From Metamycoplasma subdolum (lineage in GTDB: Bacteria > Bacillota_I > Bacilli_A > Mycoplasmatales > Metamycoplasmataceae): a stretch of 64,000 nt of DNA. Shown piece by piece: positions 54,061 through 64,000 of the stretch. The position numbers were made by a program, and so were the translations under genes. Location of the stretch: contig NZ_CP137846.1 of assembly GCF_033546815.1 (NCBI RefSeq), positions 186,001 to 250,000 on the forward strand. The letters are read 5' to 3'. Below the pieces are notes generated by a model that had not been told where the DNA came from, searched no databases, and worked only from the letters and a program-made list of their open reading frames with translations. Numbering within the stretch: position 1 is the first letter of the stretch; every line of letters starts with the position of its first letter.

Positions 54061-55008
54061 ATGAATACTAAAGCAATTATTGGTAAATATTTACCACTTG
54101 ATACAGTTATTCATAAATTAGATCCAAGATTAAAATTCTTGGCTAATATTTTATTTATTGTTCTTTTCTTTATTGCAGAACACTTCATAACTTTGATAAT
54201 TTTAATTTCATTTATTATGATAACTTATGTAATTGCTACTAAATCTATTCGTTCAGTTTTTAAAAAAATATTAACTCCACTTTATATTGCCCTCTTTATA
54301 TTATTTGTTAATATGCTCACTATCAAAGGAGCGGCTGGGCCTGAAGGAACTGCATATATTCCTTTGGCTGGTGAAACAAATATTGATGGCTATGTTTTTT
54401 ATCGTGGGCAAACTATTGTAAATGATATTTACTGAGCTCCATTTGGAATTGATAAACCATTTCAGCTAACTAAATTCACTCTTTTAAGAACAGCATCAAT
54501 ATTTGTTAGAATATATGCCGTTATTTTAACAACTACAACTTTAACTGTAACTACAAAGCCTGTTCTTTTAACTAAAGCAATAAATGATTTACTTTTGCCA
54601 TTCAAATTAATAAGAATTCCTACTGAGATAATTACTATGATTATTTCAATATCATTAAGATTTATTCCAACTCTTTTAGATGAAGCTAACAGAATTATGA
54701 AAGCACAATCTAGCCGTGGAGTTGATTTTAAACATGGAAAAATCAAAGATAAATTTAAATCATTTATTGTTTTAATTGTTCCACTTTTCGTATCGTCTTT
54801 TAACAAAGCAAACGATCTTTCTGATGCTATGATAAGTCGTGGTTATCAACCTTATGCAAAAAGAAGCCATTATCGTCAACTTGTACCAAAATGATACGAT
54901 CTTCTTGCACTTCTTTTAATTATGGGACTAACTGCTTTAGTAATAGTTACAAAAATTGACAGTGTAAATTTACCTTGATGATGATTAAAAACATTTCAAA
55001 GAGTATAA
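54061..55008 (+). CDS. ecfT: ECF transporter transmembrane protein EcfT
   Basis: A 315-residue membrane protein. LDPRLKFLANILFIVLFFI is the EcfT start; the paired coupling motifs are QSSRGVDFK and the later ISRGYQPYAKR (A-R-G signatures). Several membrane helices. Starts 3 nt after ecfA2. A Trp-rich C-terminus (LPWWWLKTF) is read from TGA codons. Confidence 0.93.
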
Positions 55009-55031
55009 ATTAGCATTAAGAAGGGGTGAAT

Positions 55032-57188
55032 ATGAATGAAAAAGATTTAATTCGTAAACGTTATTTTGAACTAAGAGACAAAATTGTTTTATGAGATAAC
55101 GCATATTATAATGAAGATAAACCTCTTGTCGAAGATGCAATTTATGACAAGGCATACAATGAATTAAAAGAACTAGAAAAACAATATGCTAGTTATTTTT
55201 CATTAGATGAGCTTGCTAGTTCACCTACACAAAAAATTAATGCAAAAGCAAGCGATCTTTTTACCAAAGTTACTCATAAAACTCCTATGCTTTCATTAAA
55301 CAAAGCTTATACATTTGATGAAATAAATAAGTTTATTAACAACGTGAAAAAAGTTACTACTTTTTATTCATTTTTCGTAGAACCTAAAATTGATGGTCTT
55401 TCAATTTCATTAACCTATGAAAATGGAAAATTAATAAGAGCAGTTACACGTGGCGATGGAAAAGTAGGTGAAGATGTAACGAATAATGTTTTTCAAATTA
55501 AAGATATTCCAAAACGAATAAATTATTCAAAATCACTTGAAGTAAGAGGCGAAGTTTATCTTTCAATACCAGACTTTGAAAATTTGAATTTAACCTTTAT
55601 AAAAGAAGGAAAATCGAAATTTGCTAATCCAAGAAATGCTGCTGCCGGAACGTTAAGACAACTAAATAGTGACATTGTCAAAAAAAGAAATTTATCTAGT
55701 TTTATTTACTATGTAGTTTCACCAGAAGAGCATGAAATTAAAATGATGCAAGATTCATTTGAGTTTCTTAAAAATCTTAATTTTCATGTTTCAGATGAAA
55801 CAAAACTTTGCAAAAATCTCGATGAAATAATTAGCTATATTGAAAATTTCAAACATCGTAAAACTCACTTAGATTATGAAACTGATGGAATTGTTATTAA
55901 ATTAAATGAACTAGAATTTTATGAAAAATTAGGTTTTACTGCAACATTTCCTCACTCAGCAATCGCTTTTAAATATGAACCAAATACCGCGGTTACAATT
56001 ATTGAAGATATTTTCATCACAATTGGAAGGACAGGCGTTGCAACTTATAACGCAAAATTAGATCCTGTTGAGATTTCTGGTTCAACTGTTTCTTCAGCAA
56101 CTTTAAATAATTATCAGTACATTCAAGAATTAAACTTATCTATTGGCGATTTAGTTTATATTAAAAAGGCTGGAGAAATAATTCCTTGCGTTATTGGGCT
56201 TGTAAATGAAAAGGAAAACAAAGAAAATTTCATTAAGAAAATTACTATTTGTCCTTATTGCGGCAAGAATTTATTTGATAATGAAACAGGACTTGAACAG
56301 TATTGCTTGAACGAACTTTGCCCTGAAATTCAAAGAAGAAAATTAATTCATTTTGCCTCAAAAGATGCGATGGACCTTAATGGTTTCGGAGAAAAAGTTA
56401 TTGATCTATTCCACAAAAATAATCTTCTAAATAAAATAACTGATTTTTATAATCTGCCAAATAAAATTAATGAAATAAGAAATATCAATAGTGAAGATTT
56501 TGAAGAAAATGAACTAATCAAAAATGAACTTTCAAAATTAAGGCAAAAGAAAAATAAACTTGAAAAAATTGAAAAAAACTCAATGGAACTTGCAAAATTA
56601 AGAGAAAAAATTTCAAAACTTCAAAGTGAAATTAAAAGAGGAAAAACTTTTCGTGATGGGCTTATAAAAATTTATTTAAAAAGTCTTGAAGAAAGTAAAA
56701 CTAAAAGTTTGGATCGTTTAATTTTTGCCTTTTCAATCAAACTCATTGGTTCAAAAGTCGCAACCTTCATTGCCTCAAAAGTAGAAAAACTAGAGAATTT
56801 CTTAACTTTTGATTTTGATTCATTAATTCATTTTGATGAAATTGGACCTAAAATTGTTGATTCACTTAAAAAATGAGTAAGCGAAAAAGAAAATCAAACG
56901 ATAGTTAATGAATTTATTAATTTAGGTTTAAATTTTGAATATAAATCAAATAAACTTTCAGATAAATTTGACCGTAAAACATTTGTTATCACTGGAACTT
57001 TATCAAAGCCAAGATCTTATTTTGAAAAAATAATTGTCCAAAATGGTGGCAAAGTTTCTGAATCAGTTTCTAAATCTACTCATTATTTAATAGTTGGCGA
57101 AGATGCTGGCTCAAAACTTATGAAAGCAAAAGCTTTGAATATTCCTATTATTACTGAGGAAGAGTTTGAAAAGCTTTTGAATAATTAG
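55032..57188 (+). CDS. ligA: NAD-dependent DNA ligase, with coiled-coil insert
   Basis: A 718-residue protein joining nicks in replication. Adenylation Lys is in FFVEPKIDGLSISL (KxDG). Other domains: OB fold (IFITIGRTGVATYNAKLDPV), four-Cys zinc finger (CPYCGKNL..CLNELCPE), helix-hairpin-helix, BRCT (FVITGTLSKPRSYFEKII..GG). It is longer than the usual 660-680 residues because a charged coiled coil (about residues 487-545) is inserted before the HhH repeats. AAGGGG precedes ATG 55032. Its last 38 nt overlap comEC on the other strand. Confidence 0.96.
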
Positions 57189-58542
57189 GCAAAGTTGTTT
57201 TGTTAACTTCGCCTATTTTTTTAATATTAATGCTTATGAAAAATAGCGTGTTGATTATAATTGGCAAAAGATAAAGTTTTTCGGGAACGGCCACTTTAAT
57301 ATTAGCGTTGCTACAAATAGTTATAAATTTATCAAGAATTAAAAAGTATACATAAGTTAAATATTTTGATCAAATAAATAGAATTGAAAAAATATAACTA
57401 AAAGAAATTATTGGCGTAAAAATTAATTGATAAAAAAATCCAAGCACACTAAATGTTTTATTAATAGCTAAACTTATAAAAAATGAAGAAATGTAAGCAG
57501 ATAATAAAACCAATAATATTCTTAAAAATTCACTTTTAAATTTCCTCGTTAAATCATAAACTATCAAGATTATAAAAGTCAAGGTAACTGAATAAATAAA
57601 AGAAAATGAAAATATTGTTCAAGGATTAATCATTATAAAGAAAATAACTATAAACACTAACAAAGTAATTTTAGTAAATTTCTTATTGAAGAATTTTTCA
57701 TTAATTCACCAGAGTACTAATAATAAAAATGCACGAGAAGCAGAAATCGGAAAATTTAAAACAATCAAATAGAGAAATAAAATTAACAAGATGATTGGTT
57801 CGCTAACATTCCTTGCAAACTTAACTTTTTTAATAATTTTATTGCCTGCGAAAAACAATAATCCAAAATGAAAACCACTTATTGCAAAAAGGTGAACAAT
57901 ATTTAAATTTATTAGTTTTTTATAAATCAATTTGTTGTTAAAGTTTTGTTTATTGAAAACAAGCAAAGAAATATAATGCCCAGCATTATTATCATAACGA
58001 TATATAAAGTTTTCAATTGGTGTTTCATATGGTGCAAAATGTTCAATTTTAGCATCTAAAATTTCAAGAAAAATTTGTTGAGAAGTTTGGTAATAATTAG
58101 GAAAATTAATGATGGATATATTACCAGCAATTTTTAAGTAATATTTTTCCTCTTCAAGCATAACTTTAATCAGTACTTTATATCCATTTATCATTATAAT
58201 CAAGTCTTTTTTTGAATTTTTGAATATTGGGAAAACTCCGTCTATTGGCCCAACCATTTTATTCAAATATACTTGATTAATTCAATAACTTAATACAAAA
58301 ATTAGACATAAAATTGAAAAAGAAATTCATCATTTTCAGTTTCAAAAATTAATAAATAGAAACAGAGAAAAAATTAAAGAAAATAAAACTTTTAAAGTTG
58401 TTACAAATGCTAAAAATAAGGAGATAGCACTTAATAAAGCAAAAAGCAAATTAACTAAAAAATAATCTTTTGTTCAAGCTTTGAAATTGTCTTTGATCCT
58501 ACTCCATCAATTTCTGAGATTTCCTTTAATGTTATTTTTCAT
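57151..58542 (-). CDS. comEC: ComEC/Rec2-type DNA uptake channel, short form
   Basis: A 463-residue polytopic membrane protein. The competence-domain core LFAISGFHFGLLFFAGNKII and PISASRAFLLLVLW match ComEC (HLLAISGLHIGL, ..SA.RA..M). The C-terminal metallo-beta-lactamase domain of larger ComEC is absent. ATG 58542 (MKNNIKGNLRNWWSR) lies inside comEA (88-nt overlap) and has no good ribosome site; it is the only ATG before residue 93. It ends at TAA 57151-57153, antisense to the end of ligA. Confidence 0.85.
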
Positions 58543-58964
58543 TTTTTACTTTTAATTTTCTCAAAAATCTTTTGAGCAATATTTTTCCTAATTCCAATTT
58601 GGACCAAATCATTAAAAGACGAAATATTTCTAATTTGAATTTTGACATTTTCTTTATAAGGAACATAAATATATTTGCTTTTTTCAAATTTTTCAAAGTC
58701 ATGAAACTTTGACAAATCAGCATCTTTGCGTGGCATACTTTGGTTGATTTTTTCAATGACACTTTCACCTTTCTTAACCAAATACTCGCCAGGCTTTTTG
58801 ACTGCCCCTTCAATTTTCACAGTAAATTCTTTAAATTCTTTTTGCTTTTCTTCATTGCCTTTTTCACCTACTTTTTTAACCTTCATACTAATCAAATATG
58901 AACCTAAAATTATGAGTGAACTAAAAGCAAATGACAATCCAATAAATAATTTTTTTCTTTTCAT
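58455..58964 (-). CDS. comEA: ComEA-like DNA receptor
   Basis: A 169-residue protein. One N-terminal membrane segment (LFIGLSFAFSSLIILGSYLI), a SLBB-like domain (VKIEGAVKKPGEYLVKKGES) and a C-terminal helix-hairpin-helix (ISEIDGVGSKTISKL). In competence it binds incoming double-stranded DNA outside the membrane. A TGA at 58539-58541 is Trp. GGAG precedes the ATG. Operon with comEC; upstream is an 11-bp repeat array shared with the dprA-like gene. Confidence 0.85.
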
Positions 58965-59013
58965 TTCTTCTCCACTTTTTAATTTAACACACAGTTTTTA
59001 AGATGGCTATAAT

Positions 59014-59068
59014 TCGAGAAAACTTTGTGAAAATATTAGGAAAACTTTGAGAAAACTTTAGGAAAACT
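59014..59068 (-). repeat. 11-bp direct-repeat array upstream of comEA
   Basis: Five units in exact 11-nt period; plus-strand forms TCGAGAAAACT, TTGTGAAAATA, TTAGGAAAACT, TTGAGAAAACT, TTAGGAAAACT. In comEA orientation the unit is AGTTTTCYYAA and the proximal unit ends CTCGAATT, exactly as at 46889. It ends 49 nt before the comEA ATG. A 12-bp hairpin TTTGAAAGTTGT / ACAACTTTCAAA follows on the distal side (59073-59106). Confidence 0.85.
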
Positions 59069-59169
59069 AAAAGTTTGAAAGTTGTAAAATTCTTCACAAC
59101 TTTCAAAATTTATTTGCTGAAAAAACTTAATAAGTTATCAGAATTTATTTTCATAAGCAAATTATTCTA

Positions 59170-59697
59170 TTGACTAAAAATACAATCGCTTCATATTTAA
59201 ATATTTTTGAAGAATCATTTTTAATAGAAAAAGCTTCAAGATATGACATAAAAGGGAAAAAATATATTAATAGTCCTAACAAATATTATTTTACTGATTT
59301 AGGGCTTAGAAATGTCAGACTAAACTTTCGGCAAATTGAAGAAAATCACTTAATGGAAAATATTATTTATAACGAACTAAGAAGTCGTGGATATTTAGTA
59401 GATATTGGTTCTGTTTCTATTAATGAAAAAAATTCAAGTCAAACTTATGTAAAAAAGCAGGTTGAGGTTGACTTTGTAGTAAATAGCGGAAGTAATAGAT
59501 ATTACATTCAATCAGCATACCATTTGCCAACAAATGAAAAGGAAAATCAAGAGTTAAGACCATTATTAAATATTTCTGATTCATTTAAGAAAATTGTAAT
59601 TGTTAGGGATAATATAGCTTTTAAAAGAGATCAAAATGGAATAATAACAATGAGTTTAAAAGAATTTTTATTAAATCCTAATTCATTAGACCTATAA
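59170..59697 (+). pseudogene. Remnant of AAA/DUF4143-type ATPase (C-terminal part)
   Basis: About 175 residues resembling the C-terminal DUF4143 part of AAA_14-type ATPases: NTIASYLNIFEESFLIEKAS, YYFTDLGLRNVRLNFRQ, ENIIYNELRSRGYLVDIGSV and VEVDFVVN. The N-terminal P-loop domain is missing; just upstream, other frames still show family-like NLISYQNLFS, so the gene decayed by deletion and frameshift. Only a TTG could start it. Such genes are common, often pseudogenised, accessory genes in mycoplasmas. Confidence 0.75.
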
Positions 59698-59710
59698 ATC
59701 TTTATGTAAT

Positions 59711-59750
59711 AAAAAGGTGAAGCCACTTTAAACTAGCTTCACCTTTTTTT
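59711..59750 (+). terminator. Terminator, bidirectional
   Basis: Perfect 13-bp stem AAAAAGGTGAAGC / GCTTCACCTTTTT; symmetric runs serve both the remnant and the convergent yebC-type gene. Confidence 0.9.
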
Positions 59751-59784
59751 TAATATTAATAACTTTTAATTAAAAAGAATTTTT

Positions 59785-60522
59785 CTATTCTTCTTCACAA
59801 TATGCATTGTGAAATACTTCTTGAATATCTTCATCATCTTCCAAAAGATCAACGAATTTTTCAATTTGTTCCATTTTTTCTTTATTAACTTCAATTTCGC
59901 TTGTAGGTAAATATGTAACTTCAGCAGTATTATAATTTTCGATTTTGAATTCTTTATCAAGTGCATTTTTTAATTGTTGAAATGAACTTGGTTCAGTAAT
60001 GATGGTATAAACTTCATCTTCATTTTTAAAATCGCTGGCACCGTTATCTAAACTGAAAAACATGATATCTTCTTCATTAATCGTAGAGTTATCAACTTCA
60101 ATAATCCCTTTTTGTTCAAAAACATAAGGTAAAACTCCTTGTTTTCCAAGAGTTGCATTCGCTTTATTAAAATAATGCTTGATATTTGATGAAAGGCGAT
60201 TGAAATTGTCACATAAGCACTCAACTACAAAAGTAACGCCACCAAATCCAGTTCCTGAATAAAGATATGATTGGAAATTAGCTGCTTCTTTAGAACCGCC
60301 AGCAACTTTAGCAATAGCTTTTTCAATATTTGCTTTTGGCATTGATTTTGATTTAGCTTTTGCAATAGCAAGTTTTAAACTAGGATTACTGTCGGGGTCA
60401 GGTCCGCCTAAAGTTGCTGCTACAATAATTTCTTTAGAAATTTTTTGAAAAATTTGACTTCTTTTGGCATCTTGAGCAGCTTTATGATGCTTAGTTGTTG
60501 CTCATTTTGAATGTCCTGACAT
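59785..60522 (-). CDS. YebC/PmpR-family protein
   Basis: A 245-residue protein. MSGHSKWATTKHHKAAQDAK is the near-invariant family start, then KANIEKAIAKVAGG and GTGFGGVTFVVECLCDN. The family includes transcription regulators and, more recently, factors helping ribosomes through polyproline stretches; which applies here is unknown. GGAG precedes the ATG at 60522. A TGA near the start is Trp. Confidence 0.95.
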
Positions 60523-60622
60523 ATAGCTCCTTTACTAAAAATTTTAAATTAATTATAACATTAAAGACTTTTACCTTTATAAGGTTATTTAAGAAATTTA
60601 AATTTAAAATTAACTTAACTTT

Positions 60623-60628
60623 TATAAT
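60623..60628 (+). promoter_or_regulatory. -10 box of holA (leaderless arrangement)
   Basis: TATAAT only 6 nt before the holA ATG at 60635 and no ribosome site. Confidence 0.55.
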
Positions 60629-60634
60629 TAAATT

Positions 60635-61597
60635 ATGTATTTACTTAAAGGCGATGAAAATTATTTCTTGGATGAAAATTTAAAAAAAATTGTCCAAGAA
60701 ATTAAAGAAAATTTAAATGAAGAAGTGGAAATTTACCATTTTTCTTTTAAAGTTAATATTGAAGAACTTATAGGTGCAATTGAAAACAGTGACATTTTTT
60801 CATCTCCTAGAATTGTGATTTTAAGAAATTGTGATTTCATGAATGAAAAAAGTAAAGTTAATCAAAAAGTTAGCGAAGATATCATTAAGCTTTTAAGCTA
60901 TGTTTCAGACGACACACACATAATTTTTACGCAGTATGTTGAAAAATTTGACAAAAATTTTGTTCCATCTGAAATTTTTGACTTTGTTTTAAAAAATGCA
61001 GAAGTAATAGAATGCAACAAAATGAATGAAAAAATGCTTTTTAATTTTGTTTTGAATTACGTGAAAAAGCAATGTGGTGAAATTGATGAAATGGCACTTG
61101 CAACTTTAATTTCGAATTTACCTAATGATCTTTCTATTATTATTAGTGAAGCGAATAAACTTTTAAGTGAAAATAAATATATAACTTTAACCATGGTTGA
61201 AAATAGTTCATTTTCACTTTCTTCAAAAATTGATTTTGCTTTTCTTGATGCATTGATTAAATTTGAATCATTTTCTGAAATTTTAAAAAAATTCAATGAA
61301 CAAGTAAATTTTGGTCAAAGTTCAGCGATAATTATTAGTCAGATTGCTAAAACTTTATCTGATGCTCAAACCATTTATTTTTACAAAAAAGACAAAACTA
61401 AAATTGAAGATATTTGTCAAAGAATGCAAATTCATCAATACCGCTTGAAACTTTTAAATAACTTTTTAATCAGGGTAACATATGAAAAGATTAAAATTTG
61501 AATACAAGAACTTTCAAAACTTGATCAAGAAATTAAACTTGGAATAGTTGATGAAAATATTGGGCTTGAAACTTTTATTGTTAATTTATTTAAATAA
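60635..61597 (+). CDS. holA: DNA polymerase III delta subunit
   Basis: A 320-residue protein. Start MYLLKGDENYFLDENLKKIV resembles the HolA N-terminus (hxxGxdxxLhxexh); IVILRNCDFMNE and IIFTQYVEKFDK follow the degenerate AAA+ pattern, and the C-terminal helical collar is present. It opens the sliding clamp within the clamp loader. Sequence identity in this family is low, so the call is strong but not certain. One TGA is Trp. Confidence 0.8.
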
Positions 61598-61606
61598 GGA
61601 AGAAAA

Positions 61607-63166
61607 ATGCAAGAAACTAAAAAACTTTTTATTTATGAGTTAAAGTTACAATCATTTCGTGATATTTCTGGTTCAGGAATAGGTGATTTTGCCGGGCTTT
61701 ATTCAAAAATTCATTATTTTGAATTCTTGAAATTTAATACAATTTGTATTGATGATGTATTAAAGCCTTATGAAAATGCCTTTTCTTTAGAAGATGTTAA
61801 TCAAAAATATGGTTCTTTAAATGATTTTGTAACTTGTGTGCTTGAATTTAATAAAAAAGGAATTGAATTAAGTCCCACAATTGATATTAAAAAGTTAAAA
61901 CAAGCCTTTATTAACTGAAGTAATTTAATGAACTTATATAAAAGAAAAAAAGAAGAAAATCCCGCACTTAATGTTGCTGATTTAACAGCACTCGACACTT
62001 ACATTTTGAATGAAAGAAATCAAACCTTAAATATAGTAGAGCTTGCAAATTCTGTTTTATATTTTGACAAAATTATTAATTTTTATTTGCAATGCGGCGT
62101 TAAAACTTTTACGATTTTAAACTTTGAAGATTTAATTGCAACACATAATTTTACTTACGATTTTCATTATCTTCAAGACTTTTATAGAATGATAAAAAGG
62201 CTTGAACCAGATGCTTATGTGATTTTGAAAACTAATAAAAATAATTACAAAATGTTTAAGCAAATGTTGAAGTTAAAAATCCCTTGTTTAGATTATTTAT
62301 ATCTAACCCATTTACCAAAACTTTCACTCGCAAAAGAACTTCCGTTTTCAAAAAAAGGTGCACTAAAACCTAACTTATTTTTTCAAAATTTAAGACACTA
62401 TATTAATAATCCAAAATTTATAATTTCACTTTCAAGTGATGAAGTTGGAAGACTTTCAAGTAGATGGGGTGATGAAAAAGCCTTTAACTTTGAAGCAACA
62501 AAATCATTCATGTGTTTACTCTTCAGCTTAAAAAGTTCATTTGCAATTTATTATGGTGATGAACTTGGACAAATTAGAGCAAATATTAAGGGGCCGAGCG
62601 ATTTTAAAGACCTAAATTATAATGAAGAAAAAAGATTTTACGAATCTAAGGGAATTAGTAAAGAAACTTATTTTTTGGCAAGATCAATATTAGACCCAAT
62701 AAGTCAATATACAAACATGGCTTGATCTGCAAAAACAAATTCTGGTTTTTCAGTCGCAAATATTAGCAAAAATTTAAATAGTTTAAATTGACAAAAAAAT
62801 AATGTAAACTTATTAACAAATGATTTATCAAGTCCTTTAAATTTCACTTCATTTTTATTTGAATTATTTGAAGATGAAAATTTGAAAAAAGCCTTAAATA
62901 AAGGAAAAATTAGGACAAACTGCTTTTTCTCAAATGGCCTTATAAAAATCAAAAGACAATTTGAAAAAACAAAGATTTATTTTCTTATTAATTTAACCAA
63001 TAAACCAGTAAGATGTCCTACTTATCCAAAACTAAAAATTTTAGCAAGTTCTTATGCACATAAAATGTATGCAGATATGCCTAATAAATTAGATCCATTT
63101 GAATCAATTATTTTAGTTTCTGATGACAAAGTAATTAAGAAAGAAAACATTGTAAATTTATCTTAA
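61607..63166 (+). CDS. GH13 alpha-amylase-fold protein lacking catalytic residues
   Basis: A 519-residue protein. The fold is visible from LFIYELKLQSFRDISGSGIG..YFEFLKFNTICI (GH13 strand 1 region), the late SSRWGDEKAFNFEATKSFMC and IYYGDELGQIRA (strand 8 region, as IYYGDEIG). The catalytic positions by eye are replaced: FRxD is FTIL (GVKTFTILNFEDL), the strand-5 Glu is Lys (YVILKTNK), and NHD is SSD (ISLSSDEVGR). It probably no longer hydrolyses glycosides. It follows holA by 9 nt with GGAAG as ribosome site. Two TGA codons are Trp. Confidence 0.7.
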
Positions 63167-63264
63167 ATAATGATTAAATTTAATAATTTAATTTATAAAA
63201 ATTTTATAATTTATAGATAACTTGATATGACGTTAAGTTTCTATTAAAAAAAGAAAGGAAAAAC

Positions 63265-63792
63265 ATGCCAAAAGGTTCAGCAAGCCAGACTATAGTTTTT
63301 GTTATCTTAGGTCTTTTACTAGCATTTTTCTTAGGTTGAATTATTTGAAAAGCAATTAAAACTCCGCTTATGAAAAAGAAAGCAAAAGCTCAAGAAATTC
63401 AAAAAGACAAAGAAACAAGACATCTGTTTTATGATTACGTTTTAAGTTTCAACGAAATCATAATCTACAATAGAAATCAACTTAAAAAGTTTGTGGTTTC
63501 AATTGGAGATATTAAAATGAATCAAATCCGCGAAGGCTCAAGAGCACTTATTCAAAAACTTTTAAATCGAAGTGATTTTGGGCCAAACTTTGCTGGTAAT
63601 GAGCAATATAAAACTTTTGTTTCAAATTGTGAACTTTTAGGATTAACAAATAGCAATCTTTGAGATAGCAAAATCCCAGAAGTAATTGAATATTTCAAAA
63701 CTCAAGCCGATGCTGTGCCTGAAAGCGACAGAAAAAACGATTACATTAAAATGGTAAAAGAATCTATAGAAAGGCAATTTTATGAAAAATAA
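63265..63792 (+). CDS. Single-pass membrane protein of unknown function upstream of pgsA
   Basis: A 175-residue protein with one N-terminal membrane helix (TIVFVILGLLLAFFLGWIIW) and a charged, helical cytoplasmic part. AAAGGAAAA precedes ATG 63265. It overlaps pgsA by 11 nt, so the two are translationally coupled, suggesting a membrane-related role. No family recognised. Confidence 0.75.
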
Positions 63793-64000
63793 AGCAAAGA
63801 AAAACACGATCGAAAGATCAGTGCAAAATATGCAAAGCAAAAGTAAATCTTTTGGCAAAGCAAATTGATTAACAGTTACAAGATTAATCTTAATGGTTCC
63901 ATTTATTCTATTTACAATTGTAATTTCAGCACTTAGATTTCACGGTGGATTTATTGGTGCTGGAAATACAGTTTCTATTGTTTCAACAGTTTTCTATGCA
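63782..64000 (+). CDS. pgsA: CDP-diacylglycerol-glycerol-3-phosphate phosphatidyltransferase (3' end outside window)
   Basis: The first 73 residues are visible. After a basic lead, KANWLTVTRLILMVPFILF matches the PgsA start (NxPNxLTxxRxxLxPxF) and begins the first membrane helix. It makes phosphatidylglycerol phosphate. The CDP-alcohol phosphotransferase motif lies beyond the window, so the call rests on the N-terminus. One TGA is Trp. Confidence 0.75.

Noticed and set aside
52244-55008. cobalt (CbiO/CbiQ) transporter
   Set aside because: CbiO naming is common for these ATPases, but there is no CbiM/CbiN and the EcfA1-EcfA2-EcfT order indicates the general group II ECF module.
58532-58813. 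Minus-strand frame of about 93 codons inside comEA
   Set aside because: Out-of-frame shadow of comEA with no ribosome site.

Overview
The window is a low-GC chromosome segment from a mollicute (Mycoplasma sensu lato; probably the Mycoplasmopsis/Metamycoplasma side, species not resolved). The strongest evidence is the code: nearly every gene uses in-frame TGA as tryptophan (ValS, ParC, Eno, LigA and others are interrupted unless TGA is read as Trp). The GatCAB amidotransferase, RNase HIII, a reduced ComEC, a mycoplasma-type lipobox and secreted repeat proteins fit this. No rRNA, CRISPR array, insertion sequence or replication origin was seen. All coordinates assume genetic code 4.

Layout. 1-10624 (+): end of an RluA-type pseudouridine synthase, gatC-gatA-gatB, a YihY-type membrane protein, an ECF S component, a decayed OppF-like ABC ATPase that runs in frame without a stop into valS. 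10837-15860 (+): parE-parC (topoisomerase IV) and a 39-residue basic protein. 16038-18802 (+): an endonuclease I-type lipoprotein and a PepV-type dipeptidase. 18870-19350: tRNA-Arg(CCT), Arg(TCT), Gly(TCC), Gly(GCC). 19511-20029: two adjacent small genes, each broken by one frameshift. 20566-34920 (+): three large secreted, C-terminally anchored proteins with GA-module and FIVAR-like repeats; the third has lost its anchor by a one-base frameshift. 35004-41326: small acidic protein, azoR-like flavoprotein, rplK-rplA, enolase, a DUF3196-like protein and trigger factor.

41381-51667 is mainly on the minus strand: RNase HIII, HAD phosphatases, the nucleoside-salvage operon deoD-deoA-deoC, a DprA-like protein, RNase P RNA, rpsO, ribF, truB, tRNA-Leu and tRNA-Thr, and a zinc alcohol dehydrogenase; tRNA-Asn-Glu-Val follow. 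52244-57188 (+): ecfA1-ecfA2-ecfT (the energizing module that the distant S component at 4755 would use) and ligA. 57151-58964 (-): comEA-comEC. 59170-64000: remnant of an AAA/DUF4143 ATPase, YebC-family protein, holA, a GH13-fold protein lacking the catalytic residues, a small membrane protein and the start of pgsA.

Most notable: (1) arrays of an 11-bp direct repeat at nearly the same distance (about 50 nt) upstream of two competence-type genes, dprA-like and comEA, suggesting a shared regulatory element; (2) leaders of two surface-protein genes with long, compensatorily changed stems followed by T-runs, which look like attenuators; (3) the ABC-ATPase/ValS continuous reading frame; (4) several pseudoenzymes and fresh frameshifts.
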